NCBI RefSeq assembly: GCF_900230195.1
Contig: NZ_OCNE01000016.1
Coordinates: forward strand, 62,001-126,000
Direction: 5' to 3'
DNA: 64,000 bases
From: Streptomyces zhaozhouensis
GTDB lineage: Bacteria; Actinomycetota; Actinomycetes; Streptomycetales; Streptomycetaceae
Part shown: positions 42,650-51,774 of the stretch, in pieces
How positions within the stretch are numbered: the stretch's first letter is position 1
How the letters are laid out: every line of letters starts with the position of its first letter
Made by a program: the position numbers and the translations under genes
Notes under the pieces: model-generated
Database searches by the model: none
Told to the model about the DNA's origin: nothing
The model's input: the letters and a program-made list of their open reading frames with translations, nothing else

Positions 42650-43174
42650 TCAGCCCTCGGGCATCGCCGACGAGTGGTGGTTGACGATCATCCAGTCGCC
42701 CGTGGCCTCGTCCCGCTCGTAGACGAAGGTGTAGCGGGCGGCCACGTCGGCCACCGTCCCGGTCTCCGGGTCGGTCAGCGTGAAGGTGTAGGCCCCGGAG
42801 TCGACCGCCGCGTCGGGGCCGAGGAGTTCGACGTAGGACTCGTTGATCTCACCGACGGGCTGCTGGGCGAGAAAGTGCTCGAAGTAGTCGACTATGCCGT
42901 CGCGGTCGGTCCGTATGACGTTCGACTGTGTCGGTTCCAGGACCGCGTGCGCGGCGTAGAGGTCGGCGACGGCCTCCGGGTCGCCGGTGGCGAGCGCGTC
43001 GTTCCAGTCCTCGAAGAGGTCCCGGATCTCCTGCTCGTCGGTGGGCCGGGGGTGGTGGGCGCTTTCGGGGTCGCCGGTGGCGGACTGGGCGACCGCCACC
43101 CCCGTCAGCAGCGTGCCCGCGGCGGCTGTGGCGAGGATGGCCTGAACCGCTCGGGTGCGATGAATGGTCTTCAT
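42650..43174 (-). CDS. Secreted SnoaL-like (NTF2-fold, SgcJ/EcaC-type) protein
   Basis: A 174-residue protein. A signal peptide covers about 1-29 (LATAAAGTLLTGVAVAQSA). The mature part is one NTF2-like fold: EIRDLFEDWNDALATGDPEAVADLYA at the start and DWMIVNHHSSAMP at the end, close to the SgcJ/EcaC and CaMKII-association families. It could bind a small ligand or form part of a redox or biosynthetic step outside the membrane. Ribosome site is weak. Confidence 0.78.
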   Translation of the reverse strand: MKTIHRTRAVQAILATAAAGTLLTGVAVAQSATGDPESAHHPRPTDEQEIRDLFEDWNDALATGDPEAVADLYAAHAVLEPTQSNVIRTDRDGIVDYFEHFLAQQPVGEINESYVELLGPDAAVDSGAYTFTLTDPETGTVADVAARYTFVYERDEATGDWMIVNHHSSAMPEG

Positions 43175-43432
43175 GCGGTCAAATTTGGCTTCCCCACGGT
43201 CAAAACGAGGACAAGCAGGCCACCGCACTGGGCAAAGCTTCTACTTGATTGCGTCAAACGGACGTTGACCTTCCGCTAGCCTCTCCGTTCTCTCCCCGCG
43301 GGCCCCCTCCCCGAACCGCGCCGCGGGCCCCTCCCCCTCGGGCCGAGCCGGGAGCCCGCGCCGGGGGCCGAGCCGGGAGCCGCGCGGTATCCGCTTGAGT
43401 CTCCACCCGCTGGAAGGTGAAGGGTTGCACCC

Positions 43433-44392
43433 GTGAGCGATCACGACGAACGACGAGAGCACCGCGAGCGGGACGGGCACGACGACGGGGAGGAACTCCT
43501 CACGATCGGCGCCCTCGGCCGGCGGACCGGGCTGCCGGTGCGCACGATCCGCTTCTGGTCGGACATCGGGGTGACACCGCCGGTCGGCCGTTCGACGAGC
43601 GGCTACCGGCTGTACGACAGCGAGTCCGTGGCCAGGCTGGAACTCGTCCGCACGCTGCGGGACCTCGGCTTCGACCTGGAGACGGTCCGCCGGGTGCTGG
43701 CCAGCAGGGCGACGGTGCGCGAGGTGGCCGCGACCCATCTGCGGGCGTTGGACGCGGAGATCCGCACGCTCCGGATCCGGCGCGCGGTGCTGCGGTGGAT
43801 CGCTCGACACGGCAGCACGACCGAGGAGATGAGACTCATGCACGAACTGGCCAGGATGTCGGCCGACCAACGGCAGCGCATCATCGACGACTTCGTCCAG
43901 GAGGTCTTCGAGGGGGTGCCCTCGACATCGCCCGGGGCCGGGATCGCCGACGCGATGCGCGCCCTGCCGGCGGAACTGCCCGCCGACCCCACCTCCGAGC
44001 AACTGGAGGCGTGGGTGGAGCTGGGGTCGCTCGTGCGCGACGAGGCGTTTCGCCGCCGGGTCCGCGAGATGGCCGTGGCCGGGGCGCGTCCCGCCGAGGC
44101 GCCCACGGGCCCCGACCCCTCGCGCGTCCAGGAACTCGCGGGCGGCGCCGCCCGGGAGGGGACCGACCCGGCCTCCGCCGAGGCCAGGACGGTCCTCGAC
44201 CAACTGGTCGACCCCGGGCTCTCGACTGGTGAACGTCACCGGTTGGCTGACCAGTTGGCCACCTTCACCGACGCAAAGGTGGAACGTTACTGGCAGTTGC
44301 TAGGCGTCCTCAACGACTGGCCGGCACGCCCGTCCGCGGTCCCGGCGTTCGACTGGCTGATCGCCGCGCTGCGGGCCCACCCCACCGACTGA
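43433..44392 (+). CDS. MerR-family transcriptional regulator with long effector domain
   Basis: A 319-residue regulator. The N-terminal 20 residues are polar. The MerR HTH covers about 22-90 (LLTIGALGRRTGLPVRTIRFWSD is its start, GYRLYDSESVARLELVRTLRDLGF its second part). A dimerisation helix follows, then a 190-residue helical domain with no metal-binding Cys, so it probably senses an organic ligand as TipA/BmrR-like proteins do. An inverted TCCA/TGGA pair lies just before the GTG start. No divergent target is obvious. Confidence 0.83.
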   Translation: MSDHDERREHRERDGHDDGEELLTIGALGRRTGLPVRTIRFWSDIGVTPPVGRSTSGYRLYDSESVARLELVRTLRDLGFDLETVRRVLASRATVREVAATHLRALDAEIRTLRIRRAVLRWIARHGSTTEEMRLMHELARMSADQRQRIIDDFVQEVFEGVPSTSPGAGIADAMRALPAELPADPTSEQLEAWVELGSLVRDEAFRRRVREMAVAGARPAEAPTGPDPSRVQELAGGAAREGTDPASAEARTVLDQLVDPGLSTGERHRLADQLATFTDAKVERYWQLLGVLNDWPARPSAVPAFDWLIAALRAHPTD

Positions 44393-44413
44393 CCGGGTCG
44401 GGCCCCGGCCCCG

Positions 44414-45022
44414 TCAGGGAGTCGCCGCGCGCGCCAACGCCGAGGAGAACAGGGCGACGGAGGCGTGCGCGGCCTCGTCGTCGCGCGCGCTGAGCCAGGC
44501 GGAGGTGATCCCGATGGAGGCGGCGACCAGCGCCTCGGCCAGCGCCCGCGAGTCGACGGACAGCCGGCCGCCACCGGACTCCTGCCAGCGGCGGAGCATC
44601 CGGTCGACATGGTCGACATAGGTGGTGTGCTCCCTGCGCGCCACGTGCGCGAGGGCCGGCGTGCGCGCCGCCATGTCCGTCAACTCGGCGGAGAGCAGGT
44701 GGTACTCGGGGTCGGAGCGGACATGGTCCAGGAGCGCGCGCAGCGCGGCCGCGATGCTGGCCTCCATGTCCCGCACCTCGGCCAGGGCGTCCCACACCTG
44801 GCCGAGGGAGGCGTTCAACTCGCGTTCCAGTAGGGCGGCGAACAGCTCGTCCTTGGAGCGGAAGCAGTAGTGGAACGCGCCCTGCGGCAGTCCGGCCCGT
44901 TCGGCGACCGCGCGCGTGCTGGCCGCGCCGATACCGCCCTCGCGCATGACCTCGACGGCGGCGTCCAGCAACTGCTCGCGACGTTCGGCCGCCGACCGGT
45001 GCTCTCGTGTCCTGCGTGTCAT
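44414..45022 (-). CDS. TetR-family regulator
   Basis: A 202-residue regulator with HTH at about residues 15-60 (QLLDAAVEVMREGGIGAASTRAVAERAGLP in outline, then GAFHYCFRSKDELF). The C-terminal ligand domain resembles TetR_C_6 types. It lies downstream of a GNAT gene in the same direction (76-base gap) and converges with the MerR gene. The palindrome before the GNAT gene is a plausible operator. Confidence 0.86.
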   Translation of the reverse strand: MTRRTREHRSAAERREQLLDAAVEVMREGGIGAASTRAVAERAGLPQGAFHYCFRSKDELFAALLERELNASLGQVWDALAEVRDMEASIAAALRALLDHVRSDPEYHLLSAELTDMAARTPALAHVARREHTTYVDHVDRMLRRWQESGGGRLSVDSRALAEALVAASIGITSAWLSARDDEAAHASVALFSSALARAATP

Positions 45023-45098
45023 CCGGCGCCTGTCTCCACTCCGCTCACGCCCGGCCCCTGGTCGGCCAGGCCCGGACACCGGTCAGCCCCGCCGCCGG

Positions 45099-45743
45099 TC
45101 AGCCCTGCCGCGCGAGGGCCCCGGTGTGCGCCCCCGGTCGCCACATCGCGATCGGCCGCGCCCCCGGCGGGAAGCCCTCCACCCTACCGGTGGGCAGGAA
45201 TCCGAACCGTTCGTAGAGGGCGGCACTGCGCTCGGTCGACGCCTCCAGATAGGCGGGCGCGGCCGTTGCCGCGCGGTCCACCGTGCTCAGCCTCCCGTCC
45301 AGCAGGGCGGACCCGACGCCGAGACCGCGCCCGGCCGGCCGCACGCCGATCGCCGCGAGATACCAGTGCGCCTCGCCCGGACGCGCGAGGTGGAGCACCC
45401 GCTCGAAGCCGCGCGCACGCCACAGACCGAACGGCCCGAAGGCCCGCAGATACGACCCGGCGTCGCGGAGGCGCTGGAGCCCTCCGGCGTCCCGGTGGCC
45501 CGGGGCGGACCAGACCGCGACGCCGAGCAGGGTCCCGTCCCTGTCGTCGCGCGCCAGGTCGACCACGCCGCCGGCGAGGCCGGCCCGCACGGTGACGCGG
45601 AACAGATGGCCGAGCCGGGCTTCGCGCTCGTCCGGTCGCCCCCGGAAGAACACCGACATGACGGGGTCCTCCCGGAAGGCGCCGACGAGGACCCGCACCG
45701 CCTCCTCCGCGTGGGCGGGCGCGGCCGGCGTGACGACGATCAT
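45099..45743 (-). CDS. GNAT-family N-acetyltransferase
   Basis: A 214-residue acetyltransferase with GGGGAG before the ATG. The first strand/helix reads EAVRVLVGAFREDPVMSVFF, and the acetyl-CoA loop is IGVRPAGRGLGVGSALLDG. The end (YLEASTERSAALYERFGF) is the common GNAT finish. It probably acetylates a toxic small molecule and is placed first in an operon with a TetR gene, which suggests ligand-induced expression. Confidence 0.85.
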   Translation of the reverse strand: MIVVTPAAPAHAEEAVRVLVGAFREDPVMSVFFRGRPDEREARLGHLFRVTVRAGLAGGVVDLARDDRDGTLLGVAVWSAPGHRDAGGLQRLRDAGSYLRAFGPFGLWRARGFERVLHLARPGEAHWYLAAIGVRPAGRGLGVGSALLDGRLSTVDRAATAAPAYLEASTERSAALYERFGFLPTGRVEGFPPGARPIAMWRPGAHTGALARQG

Positions 45744-46060
45744 GAGGACTCCCCAGGGATGGCGCGACGGGTGGACGTCCCCACTGTAGACATTTTTAGG
45801 TCGATCGACCAAGTCACATAACCAAGTCATTCGACCTGGTCGATCGCCCAGGACACTCCACCACGTCGTTCGAGCCGTGCGGGCGAGCGTCCGCCGCCCT
45901 CGCTGCCGGCGGAGTCGCCCCCGGGCCCTCGCGCGAAGCCGCGCCCCCGGGGCCCTGCCGCGTCCCGCTCGGCGACCCGGAGTTCTCCCGGCCGGCCGCC
46001 CGCCTCGGCGCACGGCGACCCCGCGAGGGGACACCCGCGCGCCACGGTGATGAGGTGCTT
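45744..46060. other. 317-base gap between the GNAT start and the NACHT gene end
   Basis: Apart from the operator-like palindromes at 45799-45846, I see only GC-rich sequence without a supportable gene. Confidence 0.5.
45799..45846. promoter_or_regulatory. Operator palindromes before the GNAT-TetR operon
   Basis: GGTCGATCGACC (45799-45810) is a perfect 12-base palindrome; a related GACCTGGTCGATCG lies at 45833-45846. The stretch between is AT-rich for this genome and is about 60 bases before the GNAT start. Confidence 0.5.
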
Positions 46061-49000
46061 CTACCGTCCGTCCCGCGCCCCGCCCCCGCCGGCCTCGCTC
46101 TCGTCGGCGGCCAAGGCGGCGGCCAGCGCCTCCCCGGCGGCGAGCGCGGCGGCCGCCTGGGCGCGCACCTGGTCGTCCGGGTCGTCGACGGACAACGCGC
46201 GCACGGCGTCGAGCACTTCCTCGTCCCGGCACCACCCGAACGCCAGGCTCCACGCCAACCCGGCGCGCACCGTGCCGTCCTCGTCGTCCCGCATCCGCGC
46301 GACGAGCGCCGCACCGCTCTCCGGCTCGGCGACGGCCCACCTCCGCAGGGCGAAGAGGCGGTTGTCGGGGTGCGGGTCGTTGACGGCCCGCTCGCGCGCG
46401 ACGGCCAGCGCCAGATCGGGACGGTGCCGGACGAGCAGCTTCAGGGCGGTGGCACGCGGCCGGTGGTGCGGATCGTGGACGGCGCGTTCCCGCCACAGCG
46501 CGCACGCCTCCAACGGGCCGTATTCCACGAGGCATTCGAGTGCCGTCTCCCGTGGTGCCCAGTCCGGGTCCTCGACGGCCCTCGCCCGCAGCAGGGCGTG
46601 CCAGTCGGGGCCGGATGCCTTCTCCGACTCGTCGTCCCGGTCCTCGAGGAAGTACGCGTCCAGGGCCAGGGCCCGCTCGTTGGCGTCGGGCGCGCTCACG
46701 GCGAGTCTCCGTAGCGCGTCGAGTGACGCCCCGGCGGGGTCCTGCTCGCCCAGCAGATGACGCACCAGGGAACCGGTGCCGGGATCGGGGTCGGCGACCG
46801 CGCGCTCCTCCAACAGCCCACGCGCCTCGCCAGGCCAGCGCTGCGTCAGCCATGCCAGGGCCAGGTGGCGCGGCACGGGATCGTCGTCGGCCACGGCACG
46901 CTCCTCCAACCGGCCACGGGCCTCGTCCGGCCAGTGGTGGATGAAGGTCTCCAGCGCGTTGGCCCGCACCCGGGGATCTGGGTCACTGGTCAACTGGTCA
47001 AGGACCAGTTCCCTGGTCTCCCGGGGCCATGCCGCTGCCAGCAGTCTCAACGCGGTCCCGCGCGGCGCCGGGTCGGGGTCGGCGACGGCCCGCTCCGCCC
47101 AGAGCGGGCGCGCCGCGTCCGGCCAACGCGCCAGCTCCCGAAGGGCGACGTGTCGCGTGAAGGGGGCGGGGTCGTCGGTCGCGCGCTCCTGGAACAGCTC
47201 TCGGTGCTCCTCAGGCCAGCGCTGCGCCAGCCACGTCAGCGAGAAGGCGCGCGGCCCCGGCGCCGGGTCGGCCACCGCCCGCTCCCGCAGCAGCGCCCGC
47301 AACGTGTCACCGGCCCGCGTCGGCCAGCCCTCGACCACCGCCCAAAGCGCCTCCTCCCGGGCCTTGGGCTCCGGCGCGTGACGCGCGAGCACCAGGTGCG
47401 ACGCCGTTCCCGGACGCAGCGCGGACAGCAGCGACCGCGACGAGGGACCGCCCGGCACGTAGCCGTCGGTGAGGAACTGCCCCAGCACGAGAACCCAGTG
47501 CAGAAACCGGCGGCCGCCCACCCACTGGTCGCCGAAGGACCGCAGCGCCGGCCTCGCCTTGTCCAGCGCCTCCACGCCCAGCGGCCAGTGCGTCAGATGG
47601 TCGGTCAGGGCGTCCACCACCGCCTCGCCGCACCTGGTCATGACCGGCGTGCCGAGCTTGCGGACCTCGGCCAGGGCCCGGAGGGCGAAGCCCACGACGT
47701 CGTCCTCGTCCGTCGCCCGGAAGCGTGCGAGCAGCCGGTCGACGAAGAGCGCCGCGTCGTGCTGGTTCAACTGGCCGGTGACCAGCAGGAGAACCTCCTC
47801 CCAAGCCTCCTCGCCCACCCGGGGAACGAGCACCTGACCGGTCAGCTCCTCGGGTGACCACTCGCGCTCCTCCTTGTAGCGGTGGGCGATGTCGCTCGCG
47901 GCCAGGTACTCCAGGAACGCGCGGTGGACGAAGCCGTACACGCCGCCGCCGTAGTAGCTCAGAATGAAGTTGCGCTCGCGCAACTGGTTGACCAACGCGG
48001 TCGCCGTGGCCCGCACCCGGACCTCGGGCAGCTGGAACCCGGCAAGGAACTCCCTGATGACGGCTGCCAGTTCGTCGGCGTGGAGGAAGTTGCCCGCGAT
48101 GCCGCCCTCGCCGTTCTGCATGTGGCGGGCCAGCAGCCGCAGCAGCTCCAACAGGTCGCGGGCGTCCAGGGACTCCAGCACCTCGCGGACCTCGGGGCGT
48201 CCCGCCGGGGCCAGGTGCTTGACGTCCTGGTCCAGGTGGGCGACCAGCACGGTCACCGCGTGCTCGTAGACGCCCTGCCGGTCGCGCGGCAGCGTCCGGC
48301 GTCGGCCGATGATCGCGAGGATCGTCAACAGCAGTGGATTGCCGGCCAGTTCACGCACCGCCCGGGAGTGGGAGAGCGCGTCGGTGAGCCCGTCGGCCAG
48401 CCTGGCCGCCAGCCCCGGGTCCTCCGGGCAGGCGAGGCGGTACCAGCGGCGGGCGAACTCGGCGATCTGCATGCCGGTCAGGTCCTGGAGCGTGTAGTGG
48501 GTGAACCCGGCCGCGGTCAGCGCCCCCTGCTGGTAACCCACGATCCGGGAGGTCACCACCACCCGGGAGTCCGGGTAGCGGGAGGCGAACGCCGCGATGC
48601 GCTGCGCCGTCCTCGTGCGGTCGGCCGGGTCGAAGATCTCGTCCAGTCCGTCGAAGACCACCACCGCGCGCCCGGCCCGCAACAGGCCACGCGAGACCGG
48701 CGGCGGAACGGACAGGCCCTCGGTGCTGTGGAGGTGGTCGAGAAAGTCCTCGAACGTGGCCTCCCGCCAGCGCTCCTCGGCGCAGCGACGCAGCTCCACC
48801 AGCAGCGGGAGCCGCTCCCGCAGCGCCTCGGGGAGCTCGGGCCGGCCGTCGGCCTCCCGCGTCAGCCGGAGGAGCAGCGCGCGACCCAGCGTGGACTTGC
48901 CGGCGCCGGGGTCGCCGAGGACGACCAGTCGCCGGTGATGCTCGGCGCCGAGCACGCGCCACAGCGGCTCCACGGGGCGCTCGGCGAACTCCCGTGCCCG

Positions 49001-49462
49001 TTCGACATGTTCGGGGTAGAGCCCCGGCGGAAGCGCTGCCCGCTCCCCCTCGGCGCGGCCCGACCCGCCACGGGCGCCGTACGCCTCGCGCTCGGCGATG
49101 CGGCGCGCCAGCTCGCGCGGCAGCGTGGACGGCGGAGCGCCCTCCCGGACGCCCGGGGGGACGAACACCTTCCGCAGCTCGATCGGCTGGTGTTCGCCCT
49201 GGTCGGAGAGCGGCGTCAGCACCTCCATGTCCAGCCTGGCGTACGTCTCGCGCACCCGACGGGCGTAGGCGGCGAGCGCGTCGCGCACCGCCTCCGGCGT
49301 CAACGCCCCGTCCGCCGCCGCCCCGGGGGCGTCGGCGGCGAGCCGCACCACCAGCTGTTCCACGTGCAGCACACCGGAGTTGGCGATGCCCCCGCCGTCC
49401 GCGCTGGCACGCCCGGTCTCCGAGGCGCCCGGCCCGCGTCCGCGCCGGCGTCCCCACCTCAA
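46061..49462 (-). CDS. NACHT-domain STAND ATPase with HEAT-like repeats
   Basis: A 1133-residue protein of the bacterial NLR-like (bNACHT) class. Residues 23-32 are GGGIANSGVL, matching a motif in the overlapping upstream gene. Walker A is GDPGAGKST (183-191) and Walker B VVVFDGLDEI (267-276), followed by the sensor TSR. The C-terminal half, from about 690, is a chain of 31-residue HEAT-like repeats (pattern ERAVADPDPxxRxxAL then WPxEA), probably the ligand-sensing solenoid. NACHT proteins of this layout defend bacteria against phage by nucleotide-driven oligomerisation. The start is a TTG overlapping the previous stop. Confidence 0.88.
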   Translation of the reverse strand: MRWGRRRGRGPGASETGRASADGGGIANSGVLHVEQLVVRLAADAPGAAADGALTPEAVRDALAAYARRVRETYARLDMEVLTPLSDQGEHQPIELRKVFVPPGVREGAPPSTLPRELARRIAEREAYGARGGSGRAEGERAALPPGLYPEHVERAREFAERPVEPLWRVLGAEHHRRLVVLGDPGAGKSTLGRALLLRLTREADGRPELPEALRERLPLLVELRRCAEERWREATFEDFLDHLHSTEGLSVPPPVSRGLLRAGRAVVVFDGLDEIFDPADRTRTAQRIAAFASRYPDSRVVVTSRIVGYQQGALTAAGFTHYTLQDLTGMQIAEFARRWYRLACPEDPGLAARLADGLTDALSHSRAVRELAGNPLLLTILAIIGRRRTLPRDRQGVYEHAVTVLVAHLDQDVKHLAPAGRPEVREVLESLDARDLLELLRLLARHMQNGEGGIAGNFLHADELAAVIREFLAGFQLPEVRVRATATALVNQLRERNFILSYYGGGVYGFVHRAFLEYLAASDIAHRYKEEREWSPEELTGQVLVPRVGEEAWEEVLLLVTGQLNQHDAALFVDRLLARFRATDEDDVVGFALRALAEVRKLGTPVMTRCGEAVVDALTDHLTHWPLGVEALDKARPALRSFGDQWVGGRRFLHWVLVLGQFLTDGYVPGGPSSRSLLSALRPGTASHLVLARHAPEPKAREEALWAVVEGWPTRAGDTLRALLRERAVADPAPGPRAFSLTWLAQRWPEEHRELFQERATDDPAPFTRHVALRELARWPDAARPLWAERAVADPDPAPRGTALRLLAAAWPRETRELVLDQLTSDPDPRVRANALETFIHHWPDEARGRLEERAVADDDPVPRHLALAWLTQRWPGEARGLLEERAVADPDPGTGSLVRHLLGEQDPAGASLDALRRLAVSAPDANERALALDAYFLEDRDDESEKASGPDWHALLRARAVEDPDWAPRETALECLVEYGPLEACALWRERAVHDPHHRPRATALKLLVRHRPDLALAVARERAVNDPHPDNRLFALRRWAVAEPESGAALVARMRDDEDGTVRAGLAWSLAFGWCRDEEVLDAVRALSVDDPDDQVRAQAAAALAAGEALAAALAADESEAGGGGARDGR

Positions 49463-49836
49463 CGGTCCGACCAGCCGGTGTTGGCGTCGCTGCCGAACCC
49501 GTCCGCCCGCGCGTCGCCGGTGTCGCCGACAGGTCCGGGAGGCAAGCCGTCGCCATCCTTACCGGTCGTGACCACGACTCCGCTGTTCGCCAAACCACCG
49601 CCCGTGGCCGTCGCATCGCCGGTGCCGGAGACGACCGGACCACCGGGCTTACCAGTTCCACCGGCGCCGGTGTCGCTCCAGATCCCCCAGACCAGTCCGA
49701 CGACGCCGACCACCCCGCCGACCACGCTGGCCACCCAGCCGGCCCGTTCCAGGTCGACCAGCAGCCAGGTCCCCGCCATCGCCGCCAGCAGGAGCCCGGA
49801 ACCCGCCAGCACACCCGTCTTCACCCACCCGCTCAT
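49459..49836 (-). CDS. Small two-TM partner of the NACHT protein
   Basis: A 125-residue protein with two helices (about 5-27 and 33-53) and a Gly/Thr/Asp-rich soluble tail. Residues 79-88 read GGGLANSGVV, close to GGGIANSGVL near the N-terminus of the NACHT protein, whose gene overlaps it by four bases. The shared motif suggests like-with-like contact, making this the membrane effector or anchor of the ATPase. The ATG at 49836 gives MSGWVKTGVLAGSG; longer upstream reading adds no membrane or motif features. Confidence 0.65.
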   Translation of the reverse strand: MSGWVKTGVLAGSGLLLAAMAGTWLLVDLERAGWVASVVGGVVGVVGLVWGIWSDTGAGGTGKPGGPVVSGTGDATATGGGLANSGVVVTTGKDGDGLPPGPVGDTGDARADGFGSDANTGWSDR

Positions 49837-49896
49837 GCCGCCATTGTCCCGCGAGCGCGCTCGCGGGGAACCCACGTGCCCCGAGTCGACCGCCGT

Positions 49897-49908
49897 GGAA
49901 TCGATTTC
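49897..49908. promoter_or_regulatory. LacI-type operator GGAATCGATTTC (upstream site)
   Basis: A near-perfect palindrome 22 bases before the -35 box of the GH183-like gene, matching the site at 52987. Confidence 0.6.
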
Positions 49909-49929
49909 TCTCCCAGTCCGTCCAAAGCC

Positions 49930-49958
49930 TTGACTCGCCCCGGCAAGCCTCTTACGTT
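49930..49958 (+). promoter_or_regulatory. Sigma-70-type promoter of the GH183-like gene
   Basis: TTGACT and TACGTT with a 17-base spacer, lying between two LacI-type palindromes. Confidence 0.55.
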
Positions 49959-49963
49959 CCCCT

Positions 49964-49975
49964 GAAATCGATTCC
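49964..49975. promoter_or_regulatory. LacI-type operator GAAATCGATTCC (downstream site)
   Basis: It begins five bases after the -10 box, where a bound repressor would block transcription start. Confidence 0.65.
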
Positions 49976-50009
49976 AAGAACCCGTCTAGCCACTCCCCGG
50001 AGGCAGTTG

Positions 50010-51701
50010 ATGCGCAGAAGTACCGGGACCCGCCTGGTGCTGTCCCTGAGCCTGTGCGGGGTGCTCACCGCCACCGCGCTCGCGTCCAGCCAGGCGGCAC
50101 CGCCGGCCACCGAGGGGAACGCCGCCGAGGCGAACGCGACGGCGAACGCCGCCGACAGCGACTTCTTCTCGACCGTCGAGATCGACCCCGCCGCCACCGT
50201 CGGCGCCCCCTCCGTCGGGGACAACGTCAACCACGGCGACCTGTGGCCCAACTGCTGGGCCGACGACGACAACGTGTACACCGCCTACGGCGACGGCGTC
50301 GGTTTCGGCGACGTGTACAGCGACATCGGGGTCGCCAGGATCACCGGGACACCTGGTCAGCTGACAGGTGAGCAACTGGCCACCGAGGTCAGCCAGGCGT
50401 GGACGCCGGAGCACTCCCGCAAGCCCACCGGGATGGCCTGCGTGGACGGCGACCTCTATCTCGCCGTCCAGGACCTGGCGTTCGACTTCAACGACGCGCC
50501 GGCCGCGACCATCGCGCGCTCCACCGACAAGGGGCGGACCTGGGAGTGGGACACCTCCGCGCCGATGTTCGGCGACGGCGTGTTCACCACGGTGATGTTC
50601 CTCGACTACGGCAAGGACTACGCGAACGCGCCAGACGACTACGTCTACGCCTACGGCCTGGACCACAACTGGCGCGACTCGTTCAACGACCGGGTCCCCG
50701 ACCCCGTCGACCTGTACCTCGGCCGGGTGCCGAAAGACGCCGTGACGGACCGCGCCGCCTGGGAGTTCGTCAGCGGCACGGACGGCTCGGGCGACCCGAC
50801 CTGGTCGGCCGACATCGCCGACCGTTCGCCGGTGCTCCACGACGACCGGCACATCTACCAGGACGTCTTCGGCGAGGGGCGGGTGGAGAACACCACCGTC
50901 CTGAGCCAGGGCGGCATCGTCTACAACGAGGGGCTCGACCGCTACCTCTACACCTCGTGGACGGAGTACACCTTCGAGTTCTACGAGTCGCCGACCCCCT
51001 GGGGCCCCTGGGAGCGCTTCGACTCGCAGGACTTCGGCGGCTATCCGTGGCCGACGACGAAACACGGCGGCTACGGCGTGACGATCCCGTCCAAGTACAT
51101 CAGCGAGGACGGCCGTTCGATGTGGATACAGTCCAACGTCTGCCCCTGCGGCGGCGGTTTCCCACCGGGTGAGCACTGGGCGTACACCTACTCGCTGCGG
51201 CAGATGCACGTCGAGCCCCGGGTGCCGAGCGAGCCGGAGAACGCGGCCGACCCGGCGCGCAACCTGGCGACGGAGCCCGGCACCACGGGCGTCGAGCGCG
51301 CGATCCACTTCGGCGGTCCCTCCGTCTACAACGACGGAGACCTGACGGCCAGTCAGGACGACTGGAACGACGAGCGGAAGTCCGAGAGTTGGTGGGGCTA
51401 CACCTGGCCCCGGGAGTACACGATGGACCGCGTCGTCTACACGACGGGCGAGATGTTCGCGGACGGCGGCTGGTTCACCGGCGCCCCACGCGTCGAGGTG
51501 CGGCAGGACGGCGTCTGGACGGACGCCGGCGCGGTGACGGTGGAACCGCCGTACCCGGGCGACGCCTCGGCGGGGCCGAACCGCTCCTACACGCTCACCT
51601 TCCCGGAGACGGAGGGCGACGGGGTGCGGGTGATCGGGGCGCCGGGCGGCGACCGCACGTTCACCTCCATCGCCGAGCTGGAGGTCTACTACGGCGGCTG
51701 A
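50010..51701 (+). CDS. Secreted DUF4185 (GH183-type) endo-D-arabinofuranase candidate
   Basis: A 563-residue secreted protein. GGAGG precedes the ATG at 50010. A signal peptide covers about 1-30. The main domain looks like a beta-propeller of the DUF4185 kind: WADDDNVYTAYGDG, a DLYLGRVPKDAV strand and PWGPWERF. DUF4185 enzymes of mycobacteria are endo-D-arabinanases (family GH183), which cut the D-arabinan of arabinogalactan and lipoarabinomannan. The last 150 residues form a discoidin-like carbohydrate-binding module. It is controlled by LacI-type sites shared with the operon at 53052. Confidence 0.65.
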   Translation: MRRSTGTRLVLSLSLCGVLTATALASSQAAPPATEGNAAEANATANAADSDFFSTVEIDPAATVGAPSVGDNVNHGDLWPNCWADDDNVYTAYGDGVGFGDVYSDIGVARITGTPGQLTGEQLATEVSQAWTPEHSRKPTGMACVDGDLYLAVQDLAFDFNDAPAATIARSTDKGRTWEWDTSAPMFGDGVFTTVMFLDYGKDYANAPDDYVYAYGLDHNWRDSFNDRVPDPVDLYLGRVPKDAVTDRAAWEFVSGTDGSGDPTWSADIADRSPVLHDDRHIYQDVFGEGRVENTTVLSQGGIVYNEGLDRYLYTSWTEYTFEFYESPTPWGPWERFDSQDFGGYPWPTTKHGGYGVTIPSKYISEDGRSMWIQSNVCPCGGGFPPGEHWAYTYSLRQMHVEPRVPSEPENAADPARNLATEPGTTGVERAIHFGGPSVYNDGDLTASQDDWNDERKSESWWGYTWPREYTMDRVVYTTGEMFADGGWFTGAPRVEVRQDGVWTDAGAVTVEPPYPGDASAGPNRSYTLTFPETEGDGVRVIGAPGGDRTFTSIAELEVYYGG

Positions 51702-51728
51702 GCACCACCCGTGCGCGCCTGAACGCGC

Positions 51729-51774
51729 CCGGCGCCGTCCCCGCCAGGCTCTAACCCGGCGGGGACGGCGCCGG
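51729..51774. terminator. Bidirectional terminator with 17-bp stem
   Basis: CCGGCGCCGTCCCCGCC pairs perfectly with GGCGGGGACGGCGCCGG around a 12-base loop. It lies between the convergent GH183-like and LacI genes and overlaps the last codons of the latter. Confidence 0.8.
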
